Source: Hydractinia symbiolongicarpus (lineage: Eukaryota > Cnidaria > Hydrozoa > Anthoathecata > Hydractiniidae). Taken from it: a stretch of DNA of 64,000 nucleotides. The DNA lies in assembly GCF_029227915.1 (NCBI RefSeq), contig NC_079881.1, forward strand, positions 18,451,501 through 18,515,500. Direction: 5' to 3'. Below the pieces are notes generated by a model, which worked only from the letters and a program-made list of their open reading frames with translations, was not told the origin of the DNA and did no database searches. A program made the translations under genes and the position numbers. This document shows positions 12,901 to 23,787 of the stretch, in pieces; position 1 is the stretch's first letter, and the number at the start of each line of letters is the position of its first letter.

Positions 12901-13624
12901 TTTATGCAAAGGATATGGTTGTGGGTGTCTATGTATGGAATAGGGTCGTGGGTGCGAGTGTATGGGAGTAGGATTGTGAGTGTCAGTGTAGGGAATAGGG
13001 TTGTGAGTGTTAGTGTAGGGGATAGGATTGTGGGTGTCTATGCAGGAGATAGGTTTGTTGGCTTCATTGTAGGGAATAGGGCTGTGGGTATTAGTGTAGA
13101 GAATAGGATTGTGGGTGATAGTGTAGAGAATATGGTCGTGGGTGTCAGTGTATGGGATAGGATTGTGAGTGTTAGTGCAGGGAATAGGATTTTTTGTGTC
13201 TATATAGGGGGTAGGATTGTAAGTGTCAGTGTAGGGAATGTGGTTGTGAGTGTTGGTGTGACAGATAGGGTTGTGGATGCCCTGTCAAGGATAGCATTGT
13301 GGGTTTCAGTGCAGGGGATATGGTTGTTCGTGTTAGTGTAGAGAATAGCGTTGTGGGTGTCAGTGTAGGGGATAGAATTGTCAGTGTCAGTGCAGGGGAT
13401 AGAATTGTGTGTGCCTATGTAGGGGATAGGATTGTGAGTTCAGTGTAGGAAATAGGGTTGTGGGTGTTAGTGTAGAGAATAGGGTTGTGGGTGTTAATGT
13501 ATGGGATAGAATTGTGGGTGTCCATGTCAAGGTTAGGGTTGTGGATGTCCATGTCAAGGATATCTTTGAAATAAATATCATATAACCTGTCGCCAACAAC
13601 AACACATGTGATCTGTCCTTTCAT
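9907..13624 (-). CDS. Rho-family pseudo-GTPase-like protein, copy C (intact)
   Basis: Five minus-strand exons join in frame: 13587-13624, 11952-12023, 11258-11343, 10605-10651 and 9907-10233, giving 189 residues (Rac1 has 192). The domain order is that of a Rho GTPase. The P-loop reads GDRYVGRTCLL, so Gly12 is Arg and Lys16 is Arg. The effector loop reads YIPSS in place of YIPTV. The switch II DTAGQE site is replaced by TEALSDNGSDEH. The guanine-specificity site GTKLD, the ECSAL site and a basic tail ending in CIVL (CAAX for prenylation) are intact. The exon 1 donor is GTTATA, weaker than in other copies. Intron 1 holds the minisatellite. I infer a membrane-anchored protein that binds nucleotide poorly or differently. 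No expression evidence exists here. Confidence 0.8.
12225..13565. repeat. G/T-rich minisatellite with 171-bp higher-order unit
   Basis: The base unit is about 27 bp, of the type GTGGGTGTTAGTGTAGAGAA plus ATAGG. Between about 12350 and 12960 the units form a higher-order repeat. A marker (GGTCGTGGGTGCGAGTG) recurs at 12431, 12602, 12773 and 12944, a period of exactly 171 bp with near identity between copies. Both periods are multiples of three, so a spurious open frame of over 200 codons runs through it. The array lies wholly in intron 1 of Rho-like copy C, whose transcript would carry the C-rich strand. A remnant of the same repeat lies at 21570-21660. Confidence 0.95.
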
Positions 13625-13629
13625 CGTCA

Positions 13630-14215
13630 TGGAATTGTTACATTGAAATTATGTCGATGACTTTTTTCGCTTTGTTTAACTCATGTTGTTAATATATCTA
13701 AATAATCAAAATGAAGCAATGAATTACGAGTTAAAATAAACATAAACTTTTTAGAGTATGTTCGCCTTCAGGGTTAGATACAATGAAGCATAAAAACCGT
13801 TAGCTTACTTGCCTATTTTATTTTCTAAATACATATGATTTTATAATAAACTACGTTAACTGACGTGATAATTATATAAATCAAATTAAATGATTATATC
13901 AACACTTCGGTGCACTGGTAAACAAAATATTTGTTGCATTGAAATTATCTCGATGTCTTTTCTGGTTTTTGTTGAACTCATAATGTTAATATATCTAAAT
14001 AGACAAAATAAAGCAATAGATTTATAAATTCAAATAAGTATGCGCTTTCGAGTAAGGCTAAAACACAATGACACCTAAAAACCGTTAGCTTTCTTGCACA
14101 CTTGACTATCCTTATATATATATATTATATATATATATTATGTATATATACATTATATATATATATATGTGATTTTATAATAAACTGACGTCGTTATAAC
14201 ATAAATCAAATTAAA
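13630..14215. repeat. Tandem duplication of about 290 bp upstream of copy C
   Basis: Positions about 13630-13905 and 13925-14215 match each other in direct orientation. Both have the GAAATTAT-TCGATG start, an AATATATCTAAATA stretch and an AACCGTTAGCTT segment. Partial copies occur at 21733-21812 and near 20150-20200, each next to Rho-like exon sequence or its relics. A (TA)n tract at about 14112-14169 lies in the second unit. Confidence 0.75.
14112..14169. repeat. (TA)n microsatellite
   Basis: Imperfect TA dinucleotide tract of nearly 60 bases inside the second unit of the duplicated upstream segment. Confidence 0.9.
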
Positions 14216-16356
14216 TACTTATGTAAATATCTCTAATAGTGCAAAGCATAAATTTTGGCACTGACAAATGTTTCTTTCCACATCATTCAGAACCAGACCC
14301 GAGTGGTAAAGGACACAACTATTTTTAAGATTAAGATTATAAAGAAGAAGTTTTGGATTATACCTTGTCCAACACATAAGTTTTTTTCCGTAAATTAGCA
14401 TCCTACTAAGTGGTCATAAGAACTGTAAAGGGTTCAACACAATACAATTACTGCTGTTGCTGTTAAGTTGCATCTTTAACATTTCAAATTTAATAGTGGA
14501 TTGCTACCAATAACTCCAAAATAAATTAATATAGAGCCTAATTCATAAATAAACACAATATGAGTTAACAACAACTTGTTACAATGAGGTACTGGTCTTC
14601 GTCATATGATTGGAGTTTTTCTCGCACTGGGATTGCCTAATCTACACGAAATATATGCTATATTTTTGTTTTCTACCGAGTGCAATTTTTACTAATTTTT
14701 CAATTTTACAGTGCAAAAAGCTTATATTTGTTCTTTGATAGACTGAAATAGTGTTTATAAGTCTCCGAGTAAAGTTATTGTTTACTTGAAAAACGAGAAC
14801 TTATCAGTACGTTTTTTGTCAGTAATTTTCTTCTCATAAAAAACATATTTTTTTTTTTTTTACAAAACAAATTTACAATCAATCATAAATAATATTTAAA
14901 GTTCAATTATTCTTTTGTTTTGACAGTCATAGTAAAGAGAAGTGCCAGTGCTCTACACCGTAGATGTTGCCTGTAACTTTAGTGAGGTTATATGTATAGT
15001 GCGTTGAACGAGTTTATTGTCTTTCGATTGTTTAACATAACATATGTAAATATTTCTGCGAGATAAACGAAATATGGAACGATTTTCCACTACAAACAAA
15101 GAAGAAATTAAGAATTTACAAGATAAATCACTGCTTTTACTTTAACTAATTTGTATTAAATTAACATGAATTATTACTCTAAAATTTATTTTCATTTAGA
15201 TTCATTCAGGCGTGACATAACCTTTTGTTTTCTTTTGAAATAAATACTATTTTGCGCGTAATGTATGTCTTAAAATAATACGGAGAGTGTGTCTGTCTGT
15301 CTGTCTGTAACAGGCAAGGTAGATGTGTTTATTTTTCTTTGATGTAGCCGAAATTTTCTTTAATGTCGCCGGAGAAAGTATGTCTATTTTGCCAGCGGGG
15401 TTACTTTGTTTGCTGAAATAATTTTAACGACTAACTCTCGAAAAATGGTTACCCTCAACACCAAAACAACAACAAAAGAACGGTCCCTTCGTCTTGAAAA
15501 AAGTGCAAAAAGTGATTCGGAGAAAGAAAAGTCCAAGTAAAGAAATACAAGTAGAAAAATAAAGTTGAAAGCCACAAGAAGTTAGGAAATGCATTCTAGT
15601 GTTTCATGTGAATTGGAATTCAGAAAAAGTAAGAACCTTGATATTTTTATGCCGCTGAAGCGTTACTTTTTTATGTAGTTACTTTTTTTATGTAGTACAC
15701 TTAAAATTATCAAGGATCGCATTCTCAAAAAAAATACATTAAAGTTCCAAATTCCTAAAGTTTATATTTTACCGCGTTTTTTTAAATATAAAAAGCTAGC
15801 ATATTTGTTTACACTTTTTTTGATAATTAATGAGCCCTGGTGCGTAACTAATGTATTTGTCCTAAAATTTAAAATGCTACACAAAGCTGTTAGTATTTGT
15901 GTTATGAGTGTCGATGTTGTGACTGTCGTTTTTGTAACTTTTTATTAACTAGACTTTTTCCGTTTCGGAATAAACACGTTAAGCCCAGATATTGTTTTTA
16001 ACCTGAAATCCCATCCCGATATTGTTATCAAGCATATTTTTGTAAAACAAAAAACGCGTGAGTTCTTTGTCGAAAGCTATATTTCCTTGATCTTTAACAT
16101 CTGCATAAATAAATTCCGCGGATGCTGAAAAGGTCTAGTCGTCCGCGGAAATATATTCCTCAAACTGAAGCAAATAATTTGTTTATCTAAAATAGTTGAT
16201 GGTCTATTGTGCTGAAGTATTTCGTTTAGCGCCACCAACACATAAAAAAAGCTATCTCTGTTATTGATTTTTTTTATGTAATGCACAAGACATCCTTCCA
16301 TCAGCATCAACAATTAACGGATGGTGTAAACGTCTTAATATAATATTACTAATAAA
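14216..16356. other. No gene seen; block shared with 23788-24080
   Basis: Between copies C and D. Segments 14632-14745 and 15130-15235 match 23788-23925 and 23925-24060 upstream of copy E, with about 370 bp missing there. A short (GTCT)n lies near 15293-15308. Open frames at 15384-15575 and 16077-16313 show no recognisable content. Confidence 0.6.
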
Positions 16357-19300
16357 TTATAACAATGTACATTTTTTTCTTTGAGTTGGAGTATGAGTTG
16401 TTTTCAAAACATTTAACCCAGCTCTAGCTACTTCATCAAATACTTCATTTACACCTTGTTGTGTCAATGCAGAACATTCTAAATACTTCACAGCTCCTAT
16501 TTTTTTCGCTAGTTCTATTCCTTCTTCTGTTGTAATTATCTTTCTCCCTTCTTTTTCATGTTTCTCAGCATACTCTTTATCGTTTCGTGTGTCAAGTTTT
16601 GTACCAACTAACACGATAGCTGCAGTAGGACGATATCTTTTAAGTTCTGGATGCCATTTTGTACGCACGTGTTCATAGGATTTTTGATTTGATAACGAGA
16701 AACATATCAAAAACACATCCTAAATAAAAAAACTTGCTGAGGTAACATTAAAATTTGAAAGTTGTTGTCTTGCCTTGGTTATTGTTAAGGATACGGTAAC
16801 CCCCTTCAGAGTCACTTTTTTTAAAAAAATTATTTTTTTTTAATTTTGATTCTTTGGCATATTTTCCTGATATTTTTTTAAAAAGAATCAAAAATATTTA
16901 TTGTTAATAGGGATAAAATGGGAAAAAATCCTTTTTATCTTTTAGAGTTTTCAATAGTATGCTCAAAGTTTAAAATTCCTCAAATATATTTAATCTGTAT
17001 AATAATTAAAGAGAGTTATGCAGAACAAATAAAAAATTGCATCTCTACATATAACATAGGAAATATTTACACTTTAATAATCTATACAAATATATTATTA
17101 TTTATCATCTATACCTTTATAATTTATTTTCTTATTTTTTTCGTTTTATCCTGTTATGTTAGGTCATTCTGTTATCTGTTTAACAATAACTAGACCCATA
17201 GTTCCACGAAAACACTTTACCTTTAATTTTAAATAAAATATTCATGAGTTATTAATTATTTATAACGTTTAAGTGGGTGTAACCATGATTCTTGCAAGTA
17301 AAAGCAAATGTCTTAGATTTGCTTTTTCTTCAAATAAAATCTTTAGTCGTAACGGTATATATTTTTGTCGAACACTCCCCTCCATCTTGTCGAGATTGTA
17401 CGAAAACAAGTTTGTTGCGACAACTATATCTTTGGCTACAAAACTTTGCTTTTTTAACGCAGAAAGTGAGGAAATATCGAGTTATTGATTTATCATGCTT
17501 AAAAATAGATAAATCAGTCATAAAACAGCTATTGTAACACAAAATATGCTATATTTTTGGAACCACGTGTTGTTTTGAGTAAAAAAAGTAAACTTTTTTA
17601 GAACTGAATAAGAGCTTCGCAATGATATTTTTTTTCAACGAACAAAAATTTTACTGAGGGAAGTGTTCGACAAAATGAACTGGAAGGGTGAATTTTTGTA
17701 TAAAATGTTTTTTCTTTTTATAGAAATACTTATCATCACTCTAGAGATGATTTATTTGGCTTTCAGACTATATATATTTGTTAGGGTTAATATAGCGAGC
17801 AGAGGAGATATTATAAATATACTGAGTATGTGTCTCAGAGGGGTTACCGTATCCTTAAGCTACATCATAGAGATATGTCTATGACTAAATCAATACACAA
17901 AGTAATTGCGAAATGAATATTACATTACTCACTGTTTGAGGATAAATTAGAGGTCTCAGTCTTTCTTCCTCCTCTGGAAATATGAAACATATAATTTTAT
18001 ATGAGGCTACATCTTGTGGTTACATGGGCAATAGGTTGCGAGGGTATGTTTAACAAACAAATCATACCAAAATGATTAGCAGCTTCCATCAAACCAACAC
18101 GTGCCGATTCTTCACTCTCTTTCAGTTCCACATCCACCACGTAATTATCGAAGCTTAAAGTTGTTGGAAAATTTAGATTTTAGAGGTATGGAATTTATTA
18201 GACATTTTAGAATAAAAGTTAACGAAAGAAAAAGTTGAGAAAATTGTTAAAAAATTGTTTTAAGTTAAAATACCTACACAGTGGGAATATATTCGGTTGG
18301 AAACTGTTTAGTTGCATACGTTATAAGCAAGGTAGTTCTTCCAACGCCTCTAAAAAGACAAATATTTTTTTACATTAATTTCTATATTTCTGTCACAGGT
18401 AAATATAATGAATATATACGAGAGACAAATACGAAGCTTTAAAACATTTTTTTAAATTGGTTTAAAAATTATAAATCATTTCTTTTATAAGAACATCAAG
18501 AACGTTATAAGAGCTAAATGACAAATATTTTTGAATTTCCGCGCCCGAAGGCGTAGGAAATTCAATAGTTTTTTTTTTTCGGAGCATTTTTTGAGAAAAA
18601 ATCGACCCTGGGATTTCACGTTGGTCCGTCACAGATGTAAACTTCGTACCCAAGCTCCTTAACTACTGGAAAGTCTAGTATTGACGCTTCAGGCCAAAAT
18701 TGGTATTTGTTTTCGACAAAATTTGGCACAGTTAACGAAAAAAGTATGCAGAACATAATGGTGACATCAAAATTTTGATTTTTTGTCACCTAAATGTCAT
18801 TTCAGGTCAAAATTTATCCAAAAATCAAAACTGCTTTATTTTCGACAAAAATTGAAACAGTTAATAAAAAAAGTATGCTGAAGATGATGGTCACATCAAA
18901 ATTTTGATTTTTTGTCAACTAATGCCGTTTAATGCTGTATTTTTTGTTAGCAATTTCTTTTAAAATGAGAGTTTATTATGACACGTTTCTATTTGTTTGC
19001 GTTTGTTGTAAGATATAATGTCACTGGTGTGCTTTATCTTTAGAGGTTCATGCACCAAACCCCTTCGAATGTTTGGCACAATAACACAACGAATTAGCAG
19101 GTTTTCATCAAATATTTTGGTAGCGCGCGGAAATTCTTAGAGCCCCCAGGGCTTCTTGTTTTACATTAATTTCTAACACAACAATACGAACAATTTTTTT
19201 AAAGATTTTTTATAAGAACGCCCAAAAGTGCAGCCTCTATATTCTTATGTTCTTAAAAAAAATTAGAAAATATAGTCAAATTTAAAATAATGATGAATAC

Positions 19301-19524
19301 TTTTAAGGTTTGGAAGGAGTATATGGTAATTCTTTGTTGTCTAGACTCCCTTATTATTATTATTATCCATGAAAAAAATTCGGTTAAATACGTTTCTTAA
19401 ATCCCCTCAAGTTTTGGCAAAATCTCAGTCTTTTTTATATACTAGGTTGTTCTTATTAAAAAAAATGTAAAGGTATAATTACTTACATGTCAGCAACAAC
19501 TACACATTTTATTTCTTTGCTCAT
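16357..19524 (-). CDS. Rho-family pseudo-GTPase-like protein, copy D (intact)
   Basis: Five exons join in frame: 19487-19524, 18278-18349, 18068-18153, 17933-17973 and 16357-16719, giving 199 residues, all with GT-AG borders. It is the most Rac-like copy: YIPTVFDNYVVDVEL keeps the effector Thr35 and FDNY, followed later by RLRPLIYPQTDVFLICFSLS and GTKLDTRNDKEY, then ECSAL and a basic tail ending in CTLL (CAAX). The P-loop, however, reads ADIGVGRTTLL (Gly12 to Ile, Lys16 to Arg). The switch II segment aligned to LWDTAGQE reads LMEAANHF, so Asp57, Gly60 and Gln61 are all replaced. An 8-residue insert follows GTKLD. Intron 4 is mostly a TTAA-flanked transposon and intron 1 holds another inserted repeat. 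It looks functional as a coding unit but is probably not a switching GTPase. Confidence 0.85.
16785..17858. mobile_element. TTAA-flanked inverted-repeat DNA transposon (non-autonomous)
   Basis: A perfect 15-bp terminal inverted repeat, GGATACGGTAACCCC at 16789-16803 and its complement at 17840-17854, is bordered on both sides by TTAA (16785-16788 and 17855-17858). A TTAA target duplication is the signature of piggyBac-type insertion, though these termini are not the classical piggyBac ends. The 1,066-bp interior has no transposase-like frame. The element fills almost all of intron 4 of Rho-like copy D. Confidence 0.8.
18530..19160. mobile_element. Inserted repeat with tandem core, in intron 1 of copy D
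   Basis: GAATTTCCGCGC at about 18534 is mirrored in inverted orientation by GCGCGCGGAAATTC at about 19123-19136. Between them, two direct copies of about 115-125 bp (about 18692-18805 and 18806-18930) share GACATCAAAATTTTGATTTT and flanks. No coding content. It is probably a non-autonomous element; the exact ends and target duplication are unclear. Confidence 0.5.
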
Positions 19525-20179
19525 CTTTTTAAGTTCTAACACTTTTCCTTTCGACTATAAATATAATTAATTAATTAACTAATTAATTAATTAGTTTAAC
19601 TTGAACTTGAAAAAGAAAATATCTTGTAAACTAAAGATATTCTAATAATTTTTAAATCTTTTATATATACAACATTTTTATCACACAACACACGATAGGC
19701 TAATTTTTAATGATTAGATCAGCTTTTTGTTGTCTTATTATTTACAATGGCTAAACCTTTGCTGACCTTTATTTTCATATGCTTGTCTAAGCATCTCTAT
19801 AATAATAGCCGTCATCTGTCGTCTCTGCGCGGACCCCCCGCTGAGTTAGTAAAAGATGTCACGGAAACACAAATATCAAATGCCATATATTTTTATCCAC
19901 TTTGTTGCGACGGGAAAATATAAAGGACGGGCGAACCCGTGGATTTTTCTAAGCGTAATTTTAATAATTTGCAAAGACTGGCAACAAATAACATAATATG
20001 GCATTCAACAAAATTATAAATAAATTTTTCTTTTTTTCCCTTCTCTACAGTGGCCAAAAGAAAAACATTTTTTGGTAAAATTAGGTTTTTTCTGTGTTTT
20101 TTTATTTTATTTAATTAGCGAGAAAAAAAGAAAATTTATATAATATTAAACCGACTTCGTTATCATATGAATCAAATTA

Positions 20180-20516
20180 AATGCTTATATCATCTTTTTC
20201 AATCGCTAATTGTGGTAATCCAGTATATTACAATGTACATTTTGTGATTTTTAGCCCTACGTAATTCTACTTTTGCTTCTTTCTGAAGTAATTTATTTTC
20301 AAAAAAAGTTTAAATACCAGGAAAAAATAATTAACGAAAAAACTATGGTTGAATTTATGTTTGCAAATAAAGCCTTGGAAAATTGTGTAATATTGCGAAT
20401 CAGCGCATTTTTCTTGAAATTACAGGATTTCGAAATAGTAACCTCACTTAGCTATTGTTTTTGACAATAGTGTCAAATTTGCAGAAAATTTAATTAGCCT
20501 AGATAAAGTAAAATGT
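20180..20516. repeat. Dispersed repeat, copy 1
   Basis: About 240 bp from 20270 to 20515 match 22140-22388 in direct orientation (shared GAATTTATGTTTGC, CTTGGAAAATTG and AGTAAAATG-type blocks). In the second location the match ends exactly where copy E's last exon begins to look like a Rho exon. The flank at 20150-20200 also matches the 13.6-14.2 kb duplication. No gene is seen in 19525-20180 or 20516-21560. Confidence 0.65.
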
Positions 20517-21569
20517 ATTCTTCTTTACATTTTTTCATATTTTAAGTTTGGTCAACCTCGTAGCAGCTGTTTCACCCTAAATCGAAGCTTCAGGCTATTG
20601 CAATCTAGTTGCTTGTTAAAGAAGCATAACTCTTGCAACATTAAAGTGTATATAGACCGTAAACGCTGTTATATAAACAAAGAATGTGTGCAATTAATTA
20701 AGTAGCGCTGAAAATATGTATTAAAATATTACTCCTTATATTTAATGGATCAAAAATTTCAAAGTATGGCTGAGAACTACATTATATCACAAAAACTATG
20801 TAGAAATTATAAAAAAAATATATGGAGAAATTATTATAAAAACTTTGCTGTTTTTATTGTGACAGCTAGAGCAGGCTTTTAACAGTCGGATCAGTTTTTT
20901 TCTTTTTGTTGTCTCATCACAGACGATGACGAAAAGTTTGCTGGTCTACATTTTTTCACTATTATAATAATTATTCGCCTTGTTTTTTTATTTAATTTCA
21001 AAAATATAGTAATAAAAATATATTTAAAAGTTTGTAATAATAGGGTATAATTCCATTGTGGTCTCCTGAAATAAATTACAAAATATAACTTGTATATATA
21101 TGAAAAAATAAATTTCATTTTTAAAAGGATTTTTACACCAACACTCCTCAAATCTGTCGAAACATAGGATTCGACGTTTTTATCAAAAAACCCGTCATAG
21201 ATCTTAGATTAGACCAAAGAACACTGTTAGAATCTCAGTAATGATTAAATGAAAGCAGTAATCCCTCATTCTCGTCTCCTCTTTTGGGTTTTCCGTTTCC
21301 ATTTTTTTTCAGATCCTTGCCAATATTTAGCTACAAAAGTTTAAGGATTTTTGCACATGCACATATATTCATGTAATAAAAAACCAGGACCACATTAGAG
21401 CAAAATGGCCATTATTAAAATTCATACAGATTGATGAAAGTTTTCTAACTGTGTTCTCTATTTTAAAAAAAATCGTTTTCCCAATTTTAAGCACGCATTT
21501 TTGTTTTAAATTTTAATTGGCTTCTGTTGTCTGTTGTTTACATTGTGTAAAGGAAAGACTTGCACAATA

Positions 21570-21727
21570 CGGTTAGGGATGTTCATGTCAAGGATATAGG
21601 ATTGTGGGTGTTAGTGCAGGGGATAGGGTTGTGGCTGTCACTGTAGGGGATAGGGTTGCAAGTTTCTTTAAAATAAATATCATACAGACCTGTCGCTAAC
21701 AACAACACATGTGATCTGTCCTTTCAT
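21570..21727 (-). pseudogene. Orphan Rho-like exon 1 with minisatellite remnant
   Basis: 21690-21727 on the minus strand encodes MKGQITCVVVSD with a GT donor, nearly identical to copy C exon 1. Immediately beyond it, 21570-21660 holds three to four units of the copy C intron-1 minisatellite, and 21733-21812 matches copy C's upstream flank. Exon, intron repeat and upstream DNA were therefore copied as one block. No following exon is found, so it is a relic. The first P-loop Gly is already Ser here. Confidence 0.75.
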
Positions 21728-22139
21728 CGTCTAAAGAATTGTTACATTAGAATTATGTCGATGAATTTTCTCGCTTTGTTTAACTGATGTTAATATATCT
21801 AAATAATCAAAAAATTAATATCTTGATCTTCCGAAAGATTAAAAACGGATCTGAAAAATATAGGGTCATAAATTACGAAATACAGTCAAAAAACCACATT
21901 GTCAACGAGTACAGCTCTATCAGGGAAAACTTGATATTTTTCTCTAATGAATCAAATTTCGCGAGTCTCGCCTTCTAAGGCAACTTAATGCTGCAAAAAA
22001 ATATCCCAAAAAAGCACTAACAATTAATTGAAAGAAAAAAAATACAATTACAAATATACATTCTTCATATCAAAATAATTGCTGGTGATAAAGCTTTTGC
22101 ACCATCTTAGTAATATTCCCACGGTATGTTACAAAAATG

Positions 22140-22388
22140 TTTACTTCTTTCTAAAGAAATTTATTAACGAAAAACATTTAAATACCAGGAAAAAAATATT
22201 GGCGTACAAACTATGGTTGAATTTATGTTTGCGAATAAAACCTTGGAAAATTGCGTAATATTGCAAATAGGTTATTTTTCTTGAAATTGTAGCATTTCGA
22301 AACAGCAACCTCAATTAACTATTGCTTTGGTAATAATGTCACATTTGCAGAAAAATTAAAGAAGCCCAAATAAGGTAAAATGCATTCG
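22140..22388. repeat. Dispersed repeat, copy 2
   Basis: Direct-orientation match to 20270-20515. Its right end abuts the truncated last exon of Rho-like copy E, which suggests that the repeat's arrival, or a recombination between the two copies, removed the rest of that exon. Confidence 0.65.
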
Positions 22389-23630
22389 ACCTGATAATGA
22401 AAAACATACCAAAACCACATCCTGGTAAGTAAATTTAAAACATGAAATCATTATACATGCAATACATAAAAAGAATATTACATGTTGGAATCACTGCAAT
22501 ATTACTTAGTAGGACATTAGTATTATCTACATGTAAAATGTCATTATACGTCATATAAAGTGTCTCAATATGAAATGTGTTATAGTATTAATAAAATTAA
22601 CACAATTAAATTAAGATCGTATTGTCTGTAAAAGATATTAAGTTGTGAAGGTGAAATGTGGTGAAACCTGCAGAAATTGCAATGCTAAAAAATGGAAGAT
22701 ATAAAAAAAAAAAATCGAAAGTAACACTAAATCAACGAGAGAGAGAAAATGCTTACTGTTCTAGGAACAATTAGAGCCCGGATTAACTGCATTAATGCTT
22801 AGCCTAAACAAATTTCAACAGTGAATGTGAGAGATCTTTTTTATTTTTACACTTATAGGAATTTTGTCAAGCGTTTTCTCATAGAAGGACATACCATCAT
22901 CATTATTATAAGCTACCATTAAAACAATCTCAACTGATTTTTCACTTTTTTCCAAATCCACATCCAAAATGTATCCGTCACGCCTTAAAACATTTTCGTA
23001 ACAAGGACATGCACTATCTATATCCATAGGTAAAAAGTTTGTATCAAAAGCATCACAAAAGTGTTTTTAAAGTTTTTATTTGCATCTAGTTAGAGGACCG
23101 TAAAAAAATAAATTCGCTTTGCCTGTATTTACCGCATTTCTTGTGCCTAGCTACTGCGGTTACCAATTTGCGTGACAGACAAACGTATACAGGTATAATA
23201 TAGATTTAAATCCTGTTTTCTTCATAAAAATACATTTCAACTAACAGAAAGGGTGACATGAAAATAAAGGCACTACATCTCCTTGCAAAAATTTACAACC
23301 AATTACTCGACATCAGGACACTTACTGAATAAGAATATTTCTGGTTTCGTTGAATACGTTATAAGCAAAGACGTTCTTCCGACTCCTCTAAAAAGGAGCA
23401 GTACGACCATCAGATATATTTGCTTAAATAACAAGAAATCACATTGAACTTTTTAAACCATTAGAGATATTTTCACTGCGCAACTGCTTAGTGAAATCTC
23501 AAGAAAAGCTGACAAAAGTTCTGCTGAATACTGACATATTTTGCTACAATATGTTGGATAAGTTTAAAGATAGTTAAGGTACAAAGAAAATCACTTACGT
23601 ATCACCAACAGCCACACATTTCATCGTCAT
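22386..23630 (-). pseudogene. Rho-like copy E, five exons, truncated and frameshifted
   Basis: Exon 1 23599-23630 (MTMKCVAVGD), exon 2 23326-23387 (GVGRTSLLITYSTKPE), exon 3 22895-22983 (RDGYILDVDLEKSEKSVEI), exon 4 22757-22803 and a stub of exon 5 at 22386-22421 (DVVLVCFSLS). Exon 2 is 62 instead of 72 nt, which breaks the phase. Exon 4 starts with an in-frame TAA. Exon 5 is cut after about 36 nt by a dispersed repeat. The P-loop again has Arg for Lys16. Its upstream flank is paralogous to that of copy C. Clearly dead. Confidence 0.75.
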
Positions 23631-23787
23631 TTTTAATACAGCAGTTAGATCGTCTCACTAGAACAGAAATGTGGTTTTAAAGTTTAAATAGGTAAAAATA
23701 TGTAGAATTTTAATTAAAACATTACTTTTGAAATTTTAAAATACTATTTTAAAATAATAAAATATTGTTATTAGTTTCTTGTACTGT

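Noticed and set aside
12350-12960. 171-bp repeat period, the same as human alpha satellite
   Set aside because: The length match is a coincidence. The unit is a G/T-rich minisatellite built from about 27-bp pieces and has no alpha-satellite sequence.
12321-13341. Open frames of 216 and 149 codons with VVGVYV/RIVSVSV repeats
   Set aside because: They run through a minisatellite whose unit lengths (27 and 171 bp) are multiples of three, so the open frame is a by-product. It lies antisense inside an intron.
6271-23392. Lys-to-Arg change in the P-loop as a sequencing error
   Set aside because: It occurs in four separate, diverged copies, each with different flanking codons.
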